Of a DNA stretch of 64,000 nucleotides, positions 1 to 8,644 are shown piece by piece. Origin of the DNA: JANWVO01 sp037446555 (GTDB taxonomy: Bacteria > Acidobacteriota > Terriglobia > Bryobacterales > Bryobacteraceae); contig JBBIIK010000007.1 of the NCBI GenBank assembly GCA_037446555.1, positions 1 to 64,000 of the forward strand, read 5' to 3'. Numbering within the stretch: position 1 is the stretch's first letter; every line of letters begins with the position of its first letter. The position numbers and the translations under genes were made by a program. The notes under the pieces were generated by a model. That model ran no database searches. It was not told where the DNA came from and worked only from the letters and a program-made list of their open reading frames with translations.

Positions 1-13
1 GCTCTTCCGATCT
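1..13. other. Residual Illumina adapter at contig end
   Basis: The first 13 bases, GCTCTTCCGATCT, equal the 3' end shared by the standard Illumina read 1 and read 2 adapters. Genomic sequence appears to begin at about base 14, shortly before the end of the TonB receptor gene. The match is exact, terminal and in the orientation expected when an adapter is left on a contig end, so it is best read as sequencing residue. Neighbouring bases near this edge may also be less reliable. Confidence 0.85.
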
Positions 14-52
14 CTTGCGGGGCGCCTTTTCCGGTGACAGGCCCGGCTCTTC

Positions 53-2521
53 CTAGAAGAAGAAGCTGAGCTGGAGGCGCGCGGAGCGAGGCGACTGGAA
101 GCCGCTGGCCAGCCCGTAGAGCGGGTTGACCCGCAGCCCCTGTTCCTGCATCATCCTCAGAGTGTTGAAGCCCTTGAAGATGTCCGTCTCGTGCTCGAAC
201 TGCAGCTGGCTGTCGTCCGGGTGCAGAAGCACCTGGTCCTTGTTCGTCACGATGCTGGAGTTGAACAGGTTGAAGACGGTGAACTCGAAGCGGACCTTCA
301 TGCTCTCACGGTCGGCGAAGGGCGTGAAGTCATGCATCAGGTTCAGGTCGAAGTTGTAGAACACGGGCGTGCGGCCCATGTCGCCGCGGTTGTACGGGTA
401 AATGGGGGTGGAGGAGATGGCGTTCAGCTCCGTGGTGAGCGGCGTGCCCGAGTACACGACCACGTTCGGCGAGAGCGTGGTGCTGCCGAGCCGGCTCCTG
501 TGGGTGTAGCCGCCGAAGAACTTCAGCGTGTGCGGGCGGTCGGTGGCGAGCCGGCCTTCCGACATCACACCTTTCTCCGTGTAGGCGAGCCAGGGCACGT
601 CGAAGTAGCGGTTCACGTTCGGGCTGGTGCGGCCGTTCTCGTCGGAGCTGGCCAAGCCCGCGTAGTTGCCGTACAGGCGGGACCACGTGTAGCTGAGCGC
701 GTACTGGTAGTTGCGGGCGAAGCGCTTGTCGAGGCGGATTTCGATCGCGTCATACTCGCGCTTGGCCTTCGGGGTGAGCGGGAAGCCCGCCGCCCAGAAG
801 TTGCGGTCCGCGGTGATGCCGTAGCCGGGGTTGGCGATGAAGTAGACCTCGCCGCCCTCGCCGAGGATGCCGACGTCCTCGATGGTGCGGATGAGCCGGC
901 GGTTGGTGTAGCGCGCCGAGGCCACCAGGGTCGGGCTGAGGCTGTAGTCGAAGCCGAGGTCGAACATGCGCTGCTTCATCGGCTTCAGGTTCGGCTCGAT
1001 GGTCTGCCCTTCGCAAGGCAGGTGGTTCTTCTCGCAGGAGTTCGGGTCGTTGGAGGGGATGCGCCAGTCGACGAGCTCGAAGAACTGTCCGGGCAGCTTC
1101 CTGGGGTCAGCCGGATAGCCGTACGTGCGCATGGTGGTGAACACGTTGGGATCGTCGAGCGCATGGTAGGAGGTGAGGTAGATGTCGCCGCCGAAGCTGC
1201 CGCGGGGCATTTCGTACTTCATCATGTCGTAGAAGTAGCCCCACGAAGCGTAGAAGCGCATCTTGCCGTCGCCCTTGGGGTCGAAAGCGCCGCCGATGCG
1301 GGGGCTGAGCTTGTCGCCCCAGCTGAACTTGATCGGAGGCGCCGCGGCGATGCCCTGCTTCTCGTAGCTCGGCAGGAACTCGCGCTCGGTGCGGAGGCCG
1401 AGGTTCAGCGTGAGGTACTTGTTCACGCGCCAGTTGTCCTGGAAGAAGATCGCGTGGTTGTTGCTGGAGGCATAGCCGAACGTGCCGAAGGTCATCCAGC
1501 GGTAGTAGCCGTAGGTCCCCCGCACGCGGTTGGTGCCCGGGACCCTGTACTGCGCCGGCACGCCGTCGCACTGGTTGGTGATGCAGGGCCAGGACTGGTT
1601 CCAGAAGAACCTGTAGTAGCCCGTCGGGTAGGTGAGCGTCTTGACGTCGTTCTCGAGCTTGTTGTACTGCCAGCCGGCCTTGATGTTGTGCTGCCCGCCG
1701 AAATTGAGCAGGTAGCTGCCGTCGGCGTTCAGGTTCGTGCGCCGGTAGATGTCATAGTCCGTGCTCGAAGTGCCCTGCTGCACCCACCCGGTGCTCGTGA
1801 GCCGGACGGCGGGCGGAAGGTCAGGATACATCAGGTTCGACGTGCTGTAGATGAAGGTGGTCTTCGACAGCGCGTAGTTGTTGGTGTAGTTGGTGAACTG
1901 ATAGCCGCCGCGGAAGCTGAGGATCAGCTTGCTGGTGGCCAGGAAGTCCGCCTGTCCGGAGAGGATCTGGCCGGCACGGTAGTTGCCGAGGCCGGCCCAG
2001 TCGCGGTTGGGGGAATCGGTTCCCTGCCGCGCGGGCAGCGCACCGCGGGTGTAGTTCGGGTTCCAGACCCAGCTCATGTTCATGCGCAGCTTGCTGAACG
2101 GGGCGAAGTCAATCTTGTTGGCGGCGTAGTGCTGCCGGTACTTCTGCGTGAACGTGGAAGTCTGGTTGTTGGACAGGAACGTGACGGTCCGGTTGGTGGT
2201 GGTCAGGCTGGGCATGAAGCCGCCGAAGTAGAACAGCTTGTTCTTGAGGATGGGGCCGCCGATGCTGAACACGGGGTTCCAGGTGGAGTAGTCGTCCAGC
2301 TTGTTCTGGAAGTAGCGGGCGCGCGTCCGGCTGTCGTCGGTGGGGTCCATTTCGAGCGTGGGCCGGGGCCGCGCTGACATATTGTCGTTGTCAAAGTAGA
2401 AGCCTGCCTGGCCATGCCACTCGTTGGTGCCGCTGCGGACAACGGCGTTCACCACGCCGCCCATGGCGCCGCCGTACTGGGCGTCCATGACGCCATTCTT
2501 CACCTGCACCTGCTGCACCAT
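53..2521 (-). CDS. TonB-dependent receptor, C-terminal part (after in-frame amber)
   Basis: This carries the rest of the plug and the whole beta-barrel of an Oar-like TonB-dependent outer-membrane receptor. The barrel is recognisable from repeated amphipathic strands (for example NLGLRTEREF and FYASWGYFYD) and the terminal aromatic residues SFFF, normal for an outer-membrane barrel end. The frame is continuous with the upstream fragment: reading back from the Met codon at 2521 there are 13 sense codons and then TAG at 2563-2561. The two pieces are therefore one gene of about 1,036 codons split by a single nonsense codon. The Met at 2521 is internal to the plug and has no signal peptide, so a product made from here would not be exported. 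Such receptors import large or complexed substrates and are abundant in Acidobacteria. Either a recent pseudogene or a base error near a contig end. Confidence 0.85.
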   Translation of the reverse strand: MVQQVQVKNGVMDAQYGGAMGGVVNAVVRSGTNEWHGQAGFYFDNDNMSARPRPTLEMDPTDDSRTRARYFQNKLDDYSTWNPVFSIGGPILKNKLFYFGGFMPSLTTTNRTVTFLSNNQTSTFTQKYRQHYAANKIDFAPFSKLRMNMSWVWNPNYTRGALPARQGTDSPNRDWAGLGNYRAGQILSGQADFLATSKLILSFRGGYQFTNYTNNYALSKTTFIYSTSNLMYPDLPPAVRLTSTGWVQQGTSSTDYDIYRRTNLNADGSYLLNFGGQHNIKAGWQYNKLENDVKTLTYPTGYYRFFWNQSWPCITNQCDGVPAQYRVPGTNRVRGTYGYYRWMTFGTFGYASSNNHAIFFQDNWRVNKYLTLNLGLRTEREFLPSYEKQGIAAAPPIKFSWGDKLSPRIGGAFDPKGDGKMRFYASWGYFYDMMKYEMPRGSFGGDIYLTSYHALDDPNVFTTMRTYGYPADPRKLPGQFFELVDWRIPSNDPNSCEKNHLPCEGQTIEPNLKPMKQRMFDLGFDYSLSPTLVASARYTNRRLIRTIEDVGILGEGGEVYFIANPGYGITADRNFWAAGFPLTPKAKREYDAIEIRLDKRFARNYQYALSYTWSRLYGNYAGLASSDENGRTSPNVNRYFDVPWLAYTEKGVMSEGRLATDRPHTLKFFGGYTHRSRLGSTTLSPNVVVYSGTPLTTELNAISSTPIYPYNRGDMGRTPVFYNFDLNLMHDFTPFADRESMKVRFEFTVFNLFNSSIVTNKDQVLLHPDDSQLQFEHETDIFKGFNTLRMMQEQGLRVNPLYGLASGFQSPRSARLQLSFFF

Positions 2522-2560
2522 TTCGACCGGGACGCGGTTCTGGGTATTCAGAACGCCGGT

Positions 2561-3163
2561 CTAGATGTTGGTGACTTCCATGCCGTCGAGGAAGTAGACG
2601 TTCTCCGAGCCGGAAGCGCCGTCCACCTGGAAGCCGCCCGCCTTGCTTTCATTCCGGGCGCCGGGGGCGATGTTGATCAGGTCATAGAAGCTGCGGCCTT
2701 TGGGGATGAGGTCGAAGAACGACTTGTCGACGTTGATCGAGGAGCTTGTGGAGGTCGTGTCTACGAGCACGGCTTCCGCGCTCACGACCACGCTTTCGCT
2801 CACCTGGCCGACCTCGAGGCGGAAGTCCACGCGGGTGGCGCGGCCGAGCACGACGGGCGTATCGGTCTTGCGGACCGTGGAGAAGCCCGGCGCCGAAACC
2901 GTCACCGTGTACATGCCGACGGGCAGCTGCTGTTGCAGGAACTGTCCCGTCGCATCGGTTTGCAGCGTGATCGGCCGCGGCAGTGGGCCGCCACTGATTT
3001 CGACAGTGGCATTAGGCACCGCTGCGCCGCTTGGGTCAATCACATGTCCCTGGATGCCGCCGGTGGTTTCCTGCGCGGCGGCGAAGGTTGTGCACAACAC
3101 GAGAAGAGCCACAAACGCCAGCCAGCGTCCTGTGGCGCCCCTGAAGCTGGATGCGAGATTCAT
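2561..3163 (-). CDS. TonB-dependent receptor, N-terminal fragment (CarboxypepD_reg domain and start of plug)
   Basis: The fragment starts with a Sec signal peptide (hydrophobic core LAFVALLVLCTTFAAA, likely cleaved before QETTGG). A carboxypeptidase-regulatory-like domain follows (GIQGHVIDPSGAAVPNATV, then PVGMYTVTVSAPGF). The beginning of the TonB plug comes last, with DGASGSENVYFLDGMEVTNI, after which TAG at 2563-2561 stops translation. Related Oar-like proteins continue through a Gln- or Arg-containing stretch at this position, and CAG to TAG is a single transition. ATG 3163 is chosen because it gives the signal peptide. A GGGAGG lies 11 bases upstream, nearer to an in-frame GTG at 3169, which would add two residues. 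As it stands the fragment is about 200 aa and cannot form a barrel. Confidence 0.85.
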   Translation of the reverse strand: MNLASSFRGATGRWLAFVALLVLCTTFAAAQETTGGIQGHVIDPSGAAVPNATVEISGGPLPRPITLQTDATGQFLQQQLPVGMYTVTVSAPGFSTVRKTDTPVVLGRATRVDFRLEVGQVSESVVVSAEAVLVDTTSTSSSINVDKSFFDLIPKGRSFYDLINIAPGARNESKAGGFQVDGASGSENVYFLDGMEVTNI

Positions 3164-3521
3164 AGTCACAAATCCCTCCCTGGGTATTGGAACTGCTTGA
3201 AACCGCCTCCGCGCGCATTCCTGCGCCGGCCCGGATAGACACGAACTAGGAGCGAACCGCGCCAGGAAAGAACATGGCGGAGGCGTTGGGAATGTGGAGA
3301 TACTGCGCTGGAAGGCTGCCCGGTTGCTGGGCCGCGGAGTGCGCTTGCGAATGCGCTGCTTCCGCGAGGGGTACAGAAAGCAATCCGCGTCGGCACGAAC
3401 CTGCCCCTGCACCTCTCCTCAGGTTCACACCCTTCTACCGGGATGCCTGAGGGCCAACTCATGTTGAAAGAGCAACCTCCCCTGCGAGACTGGGGCAACG
3501 CTGAGACAATCGTAACATAAT

Positions 3522-3540
3522 CTTGACGAATGAAGTCAAG
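3522..3540. repeat. Inverted repeat CTTGAC-N7-GTCAAG upstream of ntrY
   Basis: Perfect 6-base arms (3522-3527 and 3535-3540) flank a 7-base spacer. The arms contain TTGAC in both orientations, so the element could be an operator or overlapping divergent -35 boxes for ntrY and the TonB receptor. The symmetry is seen directly; the role is inference. Confidence 0.4.
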
Positions 3541-3555
3541 GGGGCCTTTAGGTCT

Positions 3556-3591
3556 GAAGCCCTCCTGTTCCAGGAGCTTCCGGAGGGCTTC
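3556..3591. repeat. Inverted repeat / potential leader hairpin of ntrY
   Basis: Perfect 10-base arms GAAGCCCTCC (3556-3565) and GGAGGGCTTC (3582-3591) flank a 16-base loop and end 36 bases before the ntrY ATG. No T-run follows, so it is not a typical intrinsic terminator. As RNA it would form a stable stem in the ntrY leader; as DNA it could be an operator. Confidence 0.5.
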
Positions 3592-3627
3592 CGGACAACC
3601 TTATGATGGGAGGCGCAGGTTCCCGCC

Positions 3628-5706
3628 ATGGCCCTCAGCCACAAGGTTCGCTTTTCGGCCGGGCTCATCGCCTTGTCGGTGCTGCTGGCCCTGGTTGTCT
3701 GGCAAGGATCTTTCACTGTCGGCGACTACGGACCCGAATCGCCGGAGCAGACCTACGTCTTCTGGGCGCTGTCCAGCCTGATCTTCCTGCTCACAGTCCT
3801 GCTGGCATTCATCCTGTTCCGCGACGCCGTCAAGTTGTACTTCGCCCGCCGGGCGGGAGTGGAGGGCACGCGCATCCGGACCAAGATTCTGGTGGGAGCG
3901 CTGGGGCTGACCCTGCTTCCCGCGGTGTTCCTGTTCCTCTGGAGCTTCGAGGTCCTGAACCGAAACCTGGACAAGTGGTTCAGCCGCCCGGCGGAGCGGA
4001 TCAAGCTCAACCTGGCCGAGATCGGCAAGGCGATGGACGCCGAGACGCAGCGGCGAGCCCGCGTGGCCGCCCGCTGGCTGGCCGACAGCGCCATGTTCCG
4101 AGAGTTCCTCACCGGAAGCGGGACGCCATTGGAGTTCTTCTCGCAGGCTTGCGCCATCGCCGAAGCGGAGGAGATCCACTTTGTACGCCCGGACGGCGGG
4201 CACCTGGCGGTGTGCCAGAGCGCCGCGCCGGCGGAAGGCGGTTCAGAGCACACCGCGTCGGCGCCGGTGGCAGGCGGGCAGCTGGTGGTCCGGCTCAGAA
4301 CACCAGTGGATCTGGCGGCGATGGAGCAGGAGCTGCAGCGGCAGGTGCGCGACTATGACCGGCTGGCGGCCAGCCGCAAGGAGACCCGCCGGTTCTATCT
4401 CCAGTTGCTGTTCTTGATCACGCTGTTCGTGCTGTTTGTCGCCGTGTGGGTGGCGCTGTTCCTGGCGCGCCAGATCACATCCCCGGTCACGGCGTTGCTG
4501 GAAGCGGCCAGGGCCGTGCGGTCGGGCGATCTGAGCTGGCGCGTGCGCGTCGCCGCTACCGACGAACTGGCCACGCTGGTCCGCGCGTTCAACGAAATGA
4601 CCGAGGACCTTCAGGCCAACCGCGATGAGCTGGAGCGGCGGCGGCGCTTCATTGAAGCCGTGCTGGAGAGCATCCCCACCGGCGTCATCAGCCTGGGCCA
4701 CGACATGACGGTGCTGCTGGTGAACAGCGCCATGCGGCAGATCCTGCCGGAGCAGCCCATTGAAGCGGGGATGCGGCTGACGGATCTGATCCCTGGCGGG
4801 CGCGCCGGCGAGTTCCTGCGCCTGCTGAAACGCGCGCGCCGCACCGGCTCCGCCTCACGGCAGTTCGAGGTGGAGACCGCGCACGGCACGCGCCACCTTT
4901 CACTGACAGTTTCCGCGCTGGAGGCTTCCACGACGTCCGGCTTCGTACTGGTGATCGAGGACACCACTGACATCCTGCGGGCGCAGCGCGCCGCCGCCTG
5001 GCACGAGGTGGCGCGGCGCATCGCGCACGAGCTGAAGAACCCGATCACGCCGATTTCTCTGAGCGCCGAACGCATTCTGCGGCAGATGGAGAAGGCGCCG
5101 CCGCCACCCGAAGTTCAGCGCATCCTCATGGATTGCTGCGCCACGATTCAGCGCGAGGTGGACAGCGTGAAGAACCTGGTGGACGCCTTTTCGCAGTTCG
5201 CGCGCTTCCCGTCGGCGCACCTGGAGCCCGGCGACCTGAACGCCGTCGTGCAGGAGGCGCTGGCGGTGTTCGAGGGCAGGCTGGAGGGCATTACCGTGCG
5301 CCGCCGGCTGGAAGTCCCGCTGCCGCCGGTGGCGCTGGACCGGGAGCAGCTGAAGCGCGCTCTGGTGAACCTGATCGACAACGCCGCCGAGGCCATGAGT
5401 GATTCGCCGGTGCGCGAGTTGCTGGTGGAGACCCGCGCGCTGCCCGGCGACATTGTGGAGGTCGAGATCGCCGACACCGGCTGCGGCATCTCCACCGAGG
5501 ACAAGGAGAAGCTTTTCCTGCCCTACTTCAGCACCAAGAAGCGCGGCACGGGGCTGGGGCTGGCCATCGTCAGCCACATAGTGGCCGAGCATAACGCGCA
5601 GATCCGCGTGGAGGACAACACGCCCCGTGGCGCGCGGTTTATCATCGAATTGCCGGCCGCCACCGTGCCCGAGGCCGGCCTCCGCGCCGCCGAAGTTCTC
5701 CCATGA
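3628..5706 (+). CDS. ntrY: NtrY-like membrane sensor histidine kinase
   Basis: A 692-residue membrane sensor kinase that would phosphorylate the response regulator encoded directly downstream. In order: three N-terminal hydrophobic segments (about residues 9-27, 44-63 and 88-108), an extracytoplasmic stretch, a further membrane helix (about 255-278), a HAMP linker, a PAS-like domain (about 340-450), HisKA with the H-box RIAHELKNP (phosphoacceptor His467), and an HATPase with N-box NLIDNAAEA, G1 DTGCGIS and G2 GTGLGLAIV. The extra N-terminal helices and HELKNP box are typical of NtrY rather than cytosolic NtrB. The stop codon overlaps the next start as ATGA, so kinase and regulator are translationally coupled. 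The signal is unknown; in Proteobacteria NtrYX has been linked to nitrogen and redox control, but this cannot be carried over with certainty. Confidence 0.85.
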   Translation: MALSHKVRFSAGLIALSVLLALVVWQGSFTVGDYGPESPEQTYVFWALSSLIFLLTVLLAFILFRDAVKLYFARRAGVEGTRIRTKILVGALGLTLLPAVFLFLWSFEVLNRNLDKWFSRPAERIKLNLAEIGKAMDAETQRRARVAARWLADSAMFREFLTGSGTPLEFFSQACAIAEAEEIHFVRPDGGHLAVCQSAAPAEGGSEHTASAPVAGGQLVVRLRTPVDLAAMEQELQRQVRDYDRLAASRKETRRFYLQLLFLITLFVLFVAVWVALFLARQITSPVTALLEAARAVRSGDLSWRVRVAATDELATLVRAFNEMTEDLQANRDELERRRRFIEAVLESIPTGVISLGHDMTVLLVNSAMRQILPEQPIEAGMRLTDLIPGGRAGEFLRLLKRARRTGSASRQFEVETAHGTRHLSLTVSALEASTTSGFVLVIEDTTDILRAQRAAAWHEVARRIAHELKNPITPISLSAERILRQMEKAPPPPEVQRILMDCCATIQREVDSVKNLVDAFSQFARFPSAHLEPGDLNAVVQEALAVFEGRLEGITVRRRLEVPLPPVALDREQLKRALVNLIDNAAEAMSDSPVRELLVETRALPGDIVEVEIADTGCGISTEDKEKLFLPYFSTKKRGTGLGLAIVSHIVAEHNAQIRVEDNTPRGARFIIELPAATVPEAGLRAAEVLP

Positions 5707-7061
5707 CGAGCCCGCGCATCCTCATCGTCGACGACGAGCCCGGCATCCGGGATTCGCTCCGGGGCGTGCTGGAGGACGAGGGCTTCTCGGTGGAAACCGC
5801 GGCCACCGGCGAAGAATGCTTGCGGCGCCTTTCGGCCGACTCGTTTGACGCCGTGCTGCTCGACGTGTGGCTGCCGGGCATCGACGGACTGGCCGTGCTC
5901 GAGCGGCTGCGAGAGTCGCCTCCCGCCAGCCAGCCCGCCGTCATCATGATCTCCGGCCACGGCAGCATCGAGAGCGCGGTGCGCGCCACCAAGCTGGGCG
6001 CGTTCGACTTCCTTGAAAAGCCGCTGACCATCGAGAGAGTGCTGGTGGTGCTCCGCAACGGCCTGGACCACCGGCGGCTGCGCCTGGAGGTGGACGAGCT
6101 GCGCCAGACGGCGCGGCCGCGGCCGGAGATCATCGGCGAGAGCGTCCCGGTCAAGGCGTTGCGGCAGCAGATAGCCCTGATGGCGGCCACCAACGGCCGG
6201 GTGTTGATCTATGGCGAGAGCGGGACCGGCAAGGAGCTGGTGGCGCACGCCATCCACGCCCACAGCGCGCGCGCCGACGGGCCGTTCGTCGAGGTCAACT
6301 GCGCCGCCCTACCCGACGACCTGATCGAGGCCGAGCTGTTCGGCCAGCGCCCAGGCGCCGCGCCCGGCATCACCACGGCAAAGGCCGGCAAGTTCGAAAA
6401 AGCTGACGGCGGCACGCTGTTCCTCGACGAAGTCGGCGACATGAGCCTGCGCATGCAGGCCAAGCTCCTGCGAGTGCTTGATGAGCAGCGCATCGAGCCG
6501 GTGGGCTCCTCCCTCCCCGTGCAGGTCGACGTCCGCGTCATCGCCTCCACCAACAAGAACCTCGAAGAGGAGATCGAAAAGGGCAACTTCCGCGAGGACC
6601 TCTTCTACCGGCTCAACGTGATCCCCTTCGAAGTCCCCCCGCTGCGCGAGCGCGTGGAGGACATCCCCTTGTTGGCGGCCCACTTCCTGGACGAATTCGC
6701 CGCCGCGTACGGCCGTAAGAAGAAGGAACTCACCCCGGAGGCGGTCAAAGTTCTCCAGCAGTACCACTGGCCGGGCAACGTGCGCGAGCTGAAGAACCTG
6801 ATGGAGCGCCTCGTCATCATGTACCCGCAGGTTCGGATCGACGCCCGCCACATTCCCCTGCCCGTGGGCCGCCGCGCCGAGCGCGCGCAGGACCGTCCGG
6901 CCAGCCTTCAGGAGGTGCGGCAGGAGGCCGAACGCCGTTACATCCTCAAGAAGCTCGAGGAGACCGGCGGCAACATCACCCGCGCCGCTGAACTGCTGGG
7001 CCTGGAGCGCAGCAACCTCTACAAGAAGATGCGCTCCCTGGGAATTCTGGCGCGCGACTGA
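5703..7061 (+). CDS. ntrX: NtrX/NtrC-family response regulator with degenerate GAFTGA loop
   Basis: A 452-residue regulator with the NtrC layout. The receiver domain (about 1-120) has acidic residues D10/D11 and phosphoacceptor D54 in LLDVWLPG. The AAA+ domain has Walker A GESGTGKE (171-178) and Walker B GGTLFLDE (236-243). A Fis-type helix-turn-helix ends the protein (GNITRAAELLGLERSNLYKK). It starts inside the ntrY stop codon (ATGA). The loop that normally reads GAFTGA and contacts sigma54 reads GAAPGI (residues 218-223). The rest of the ATPase looks intact. Family knowledge says the Thr and second Gly-Ala of the loop matter for sigma54 remodelling, so this protein may work as a DNA-binding regulator independent of sigma54. 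That last step is inference. Confidence 0.88.
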   Translation: MTSPRILIVDDEPGIRDSLRGVLEDEGFSVETAATGEECLRRLSADSFDAVLLDVWLPGIDGLAVLERLRESPPASQPAVIMISGHGSIESAVRATKLGAFDFLEKPLTIERVLVVLRNGLDHRRLRLEVDELRQTARPRPEIIGESVPVKALRQQIALMAATNGRVLIYGESGTGKELVAHAIHAHSARADGPFVEVNCAALPDDLIEAELFGQRPGAAPGITTAKAGKFEKADGGTLFLDEVGDMSLRMQAKLLRVLDEQRIEPVGSSLPVQVDVRVIASTNKNLEEEIEKGNFREDLFYRLNVIPFEVPPLRERVEDIPLLAAHFLDEFAAAYGRKKKELTPEAVKVLQQYHWPGNVRELKNLMERLVIMYPQVRIDARHIPLPVGRRAERAQDRPASLQEVRQEAERRYILKKLEETGGNITRAAELLGLERSNLYKKMRSLGILARD

Positions 7062-7145
7062 GGCAGGCGGCAGGGCGCGAATCGGACTCTCAACTCCATT
7101 TCTGTCCTAACTGGGATAGAATGGCAGCTTGACCGGACAGCCGTT

Positions 7146-8630
7146 ATGGATCACCTGCTCTCGCTCATCCTGTGCGTGCCCCTCGCCGGGCTGCTGGTTC
7201 TTTTCTTCCTGCCTTCCTCGAATCCCCGGCTGATCAAGCTCTGGGCGAATTTTGTTTTCCTGGCCGGCTTCCTCGTCTCTCTGCCGCTGTGGTTTCAATA
7301 TGACCCGGGCGGGCCGCTGTTCCAGTTCGTGGAAAAGGCGCCCTGGATTCCCGCCATCGGCGCCTCCTGGCACCTGGGCGTCGACGGCTACGCCGCGTTG
7401 CTGGTCCTGCTTACGACGCTGGTGGGCTCGGTGGCGATCCTGTGCTCGTGGTCGGCGATCACGGAGCGCCTCAAGGAATACTACGGGCACTTCCTGCTGT
7501 TGCAGTTCGGCATGCTGGGCGTCTTCGCCGCCCGCGACCTCCTGCTGTTCTTCGTCTTCTGGGAACTGACGCTGATCCCGATGTACTTCATCATCGCCAT
7601 CTGGGGCGGCGAACGGCGCGGATATTCGGCCATCAAGTTCGTTCTTTACACGCTGGTGGGCTCCATGTTCCTGCTGCTCGGCATGCTGGCGTTCTACTGG
7701 CAGCACTACGTGCAGTTCCAGACGCTCACCTGGGACCTGAACGAACTGGCGAAGACGCAGATGCCCGCCACACACGCCTGGTGGGTGTTCTGGGCGTTCT
7801 TCCTCGGATTCGCCGTAAAGGTGCCCATGTGGCCGCTGCACACCTGGCTCCCCGACGCGCATACGGAAGCCCCCACCGCGGGCTCGGTCATTCTGGCCGG
7901 CATCCTGCTGAAGATGGGCACTTACGGATTCATCCGCTTCTCGCTGCCGCTGCTGCCGGAAACCAGCCGCGACCCGAAGGTGGTGGCAATCATGTCGGGG
8001 CTGTCCATCGTCGCCATCATTTACGGCGCGCTGGTCTGCCTGATGCAGACCGACTGGAAGAAGCTGATTGCCTACTCCTCGGTCAGCCACATGGGCTTCT
8101 GCACGCTGGGCATCTTCGCCCTGAACCACGCGGGGCTGGCGGGCTCCATCCTCCAGCAGATCAACCACGGCGTCTCGACCAGCATGTTGTTCCTCATCGT
8201 GGGCGTCGTTTATGAGCGGCGGCACACGCGCCTCATCGCCGAATACGGCGGCCTGTTCCGCGTGATGCCCGTGTTCACCGCCGTCTTCCTGACCGCCGCC
8301 TTGAGCTCGATGGGCATGCCGCCTCTCAACGGATTCATCGGCGAGTTCACCATCCTGCGCGGCGCGTACGAGGCGAACTTCTGGTGGGCGCTTGCCGGAG
8401 GAATCGGCATCGCCCTGGGCGCGGCGTATCTGCTGTGGCTGTTCCAGCGCACCATGCTGGGCGAGCTGGCCAACGAGAAGAACCGCGCGCTCGTGGACCT
8501 GAACTGGCGCGAGGTTCTGTACTTCTCGCCGCTGCTCGCGCTGGTGTTCTGGATCGGCCTCTATCCGGCGCCCTTCTTCCGCATCATGGACACCAGCGTT
8601 GCCGCCGTGCTTGCCGCGGCACAACGTTAG
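7146..8630 (+). CDS. nuoM: NADH-quinone oxidoreductase subunit M (orphan copy)
   Basis: A 494-residue, roughly 14-helix antiporter-like subunit of respiratory complex I, which conducts protons in the membrane arm. Family motifs are clear: LLLFFVFWELTLIPMYFIIAIWGG, with the functionally important Glu in the WEL helix, then FFLGFAVKVPMWPLHTWLPDAHTEAPTAG and KKLIAYSSVSHMGF. Length is normal. The ATG at 7146 follows 84 noncoding bases after ntrX; a TAGAAT at 7117-7122 is a possible -10. No other nuo gene is adjacent, whereas nuoM normally lies between nuoL and nuoN. It may complete a complex encoded elsewhere or be part of a scattered complex I set. Confidence 0.9.
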   Translation: MDHLLSLILCVPLAGLLVLFFLPSSNPRLIKLWANFVFLAGFLVSLPLWFQYDPGGPLFQFVEKAPWIPAIGASWHLGVDGYAALLVLLTTLVGSVAILCSWSAITERLKEYYGHFLLLQFGMLGVFAARDLLLFFVFWELTLIPMYFIIAIWGGERRGYSAIKFVLYTLVGSMFLLLGMLAFYWQHYVQFQTLTWDLNELAKTQMPATHAWWVFWAFFLGFAVKVPMWPLHTWLPDAHTEAPTAGSVILAGILLKMGTYGFIRFSLPLLPETSRDPKVVAIMSGLSIVAIIYGALVCLMQTDWKKLIAYSSVSHMGFCTLGIFALNHAGLAGSILQQINHGVSTSMLFLIVGVVYERRHTRLIAEYGGLFRVMPVFTAVFLTAALSSMGMPPLNGFIGEFTILRGAYEANFWWALAGGIGIALGAAYLLWLFQRTMLGELANEKNRALVDLNWREVLYFSPLLALVFWIGLYPAPFFRIMDTSVAAVLAAAQR

Positions 8631-8644
8631 CGACTGTTTCTGTT

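Larger units (their letters stand above)
3164..3627. other. Divergent intergenic region, TonB receptor / ntrY
   Basis: These 464 bases separate the start of the receptor (minus) from ntrY (plus). No convincing coding frame was found. The half near ntrY is relatively AT-rich (TAACATAATCTTGAC, about 3513-3527) and holds two inverted repeats listed separately. A TTGAC lies on both strands within the first repeat, so it could carry a -35 element in either direction, but no clear partner -10 was found. No sigma54 -24/-12 element was recognised. Confidence 0.5.

Noticed and set aside
191..2377. 728-residue open frame on the plus strand across the TonB receptor
   Set aside because: It is antisense to the barrel, rich in Val/Glu/Ala/Gly from complementary codon use, and has no motif. 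The barrel strands on the minus strand are clear.
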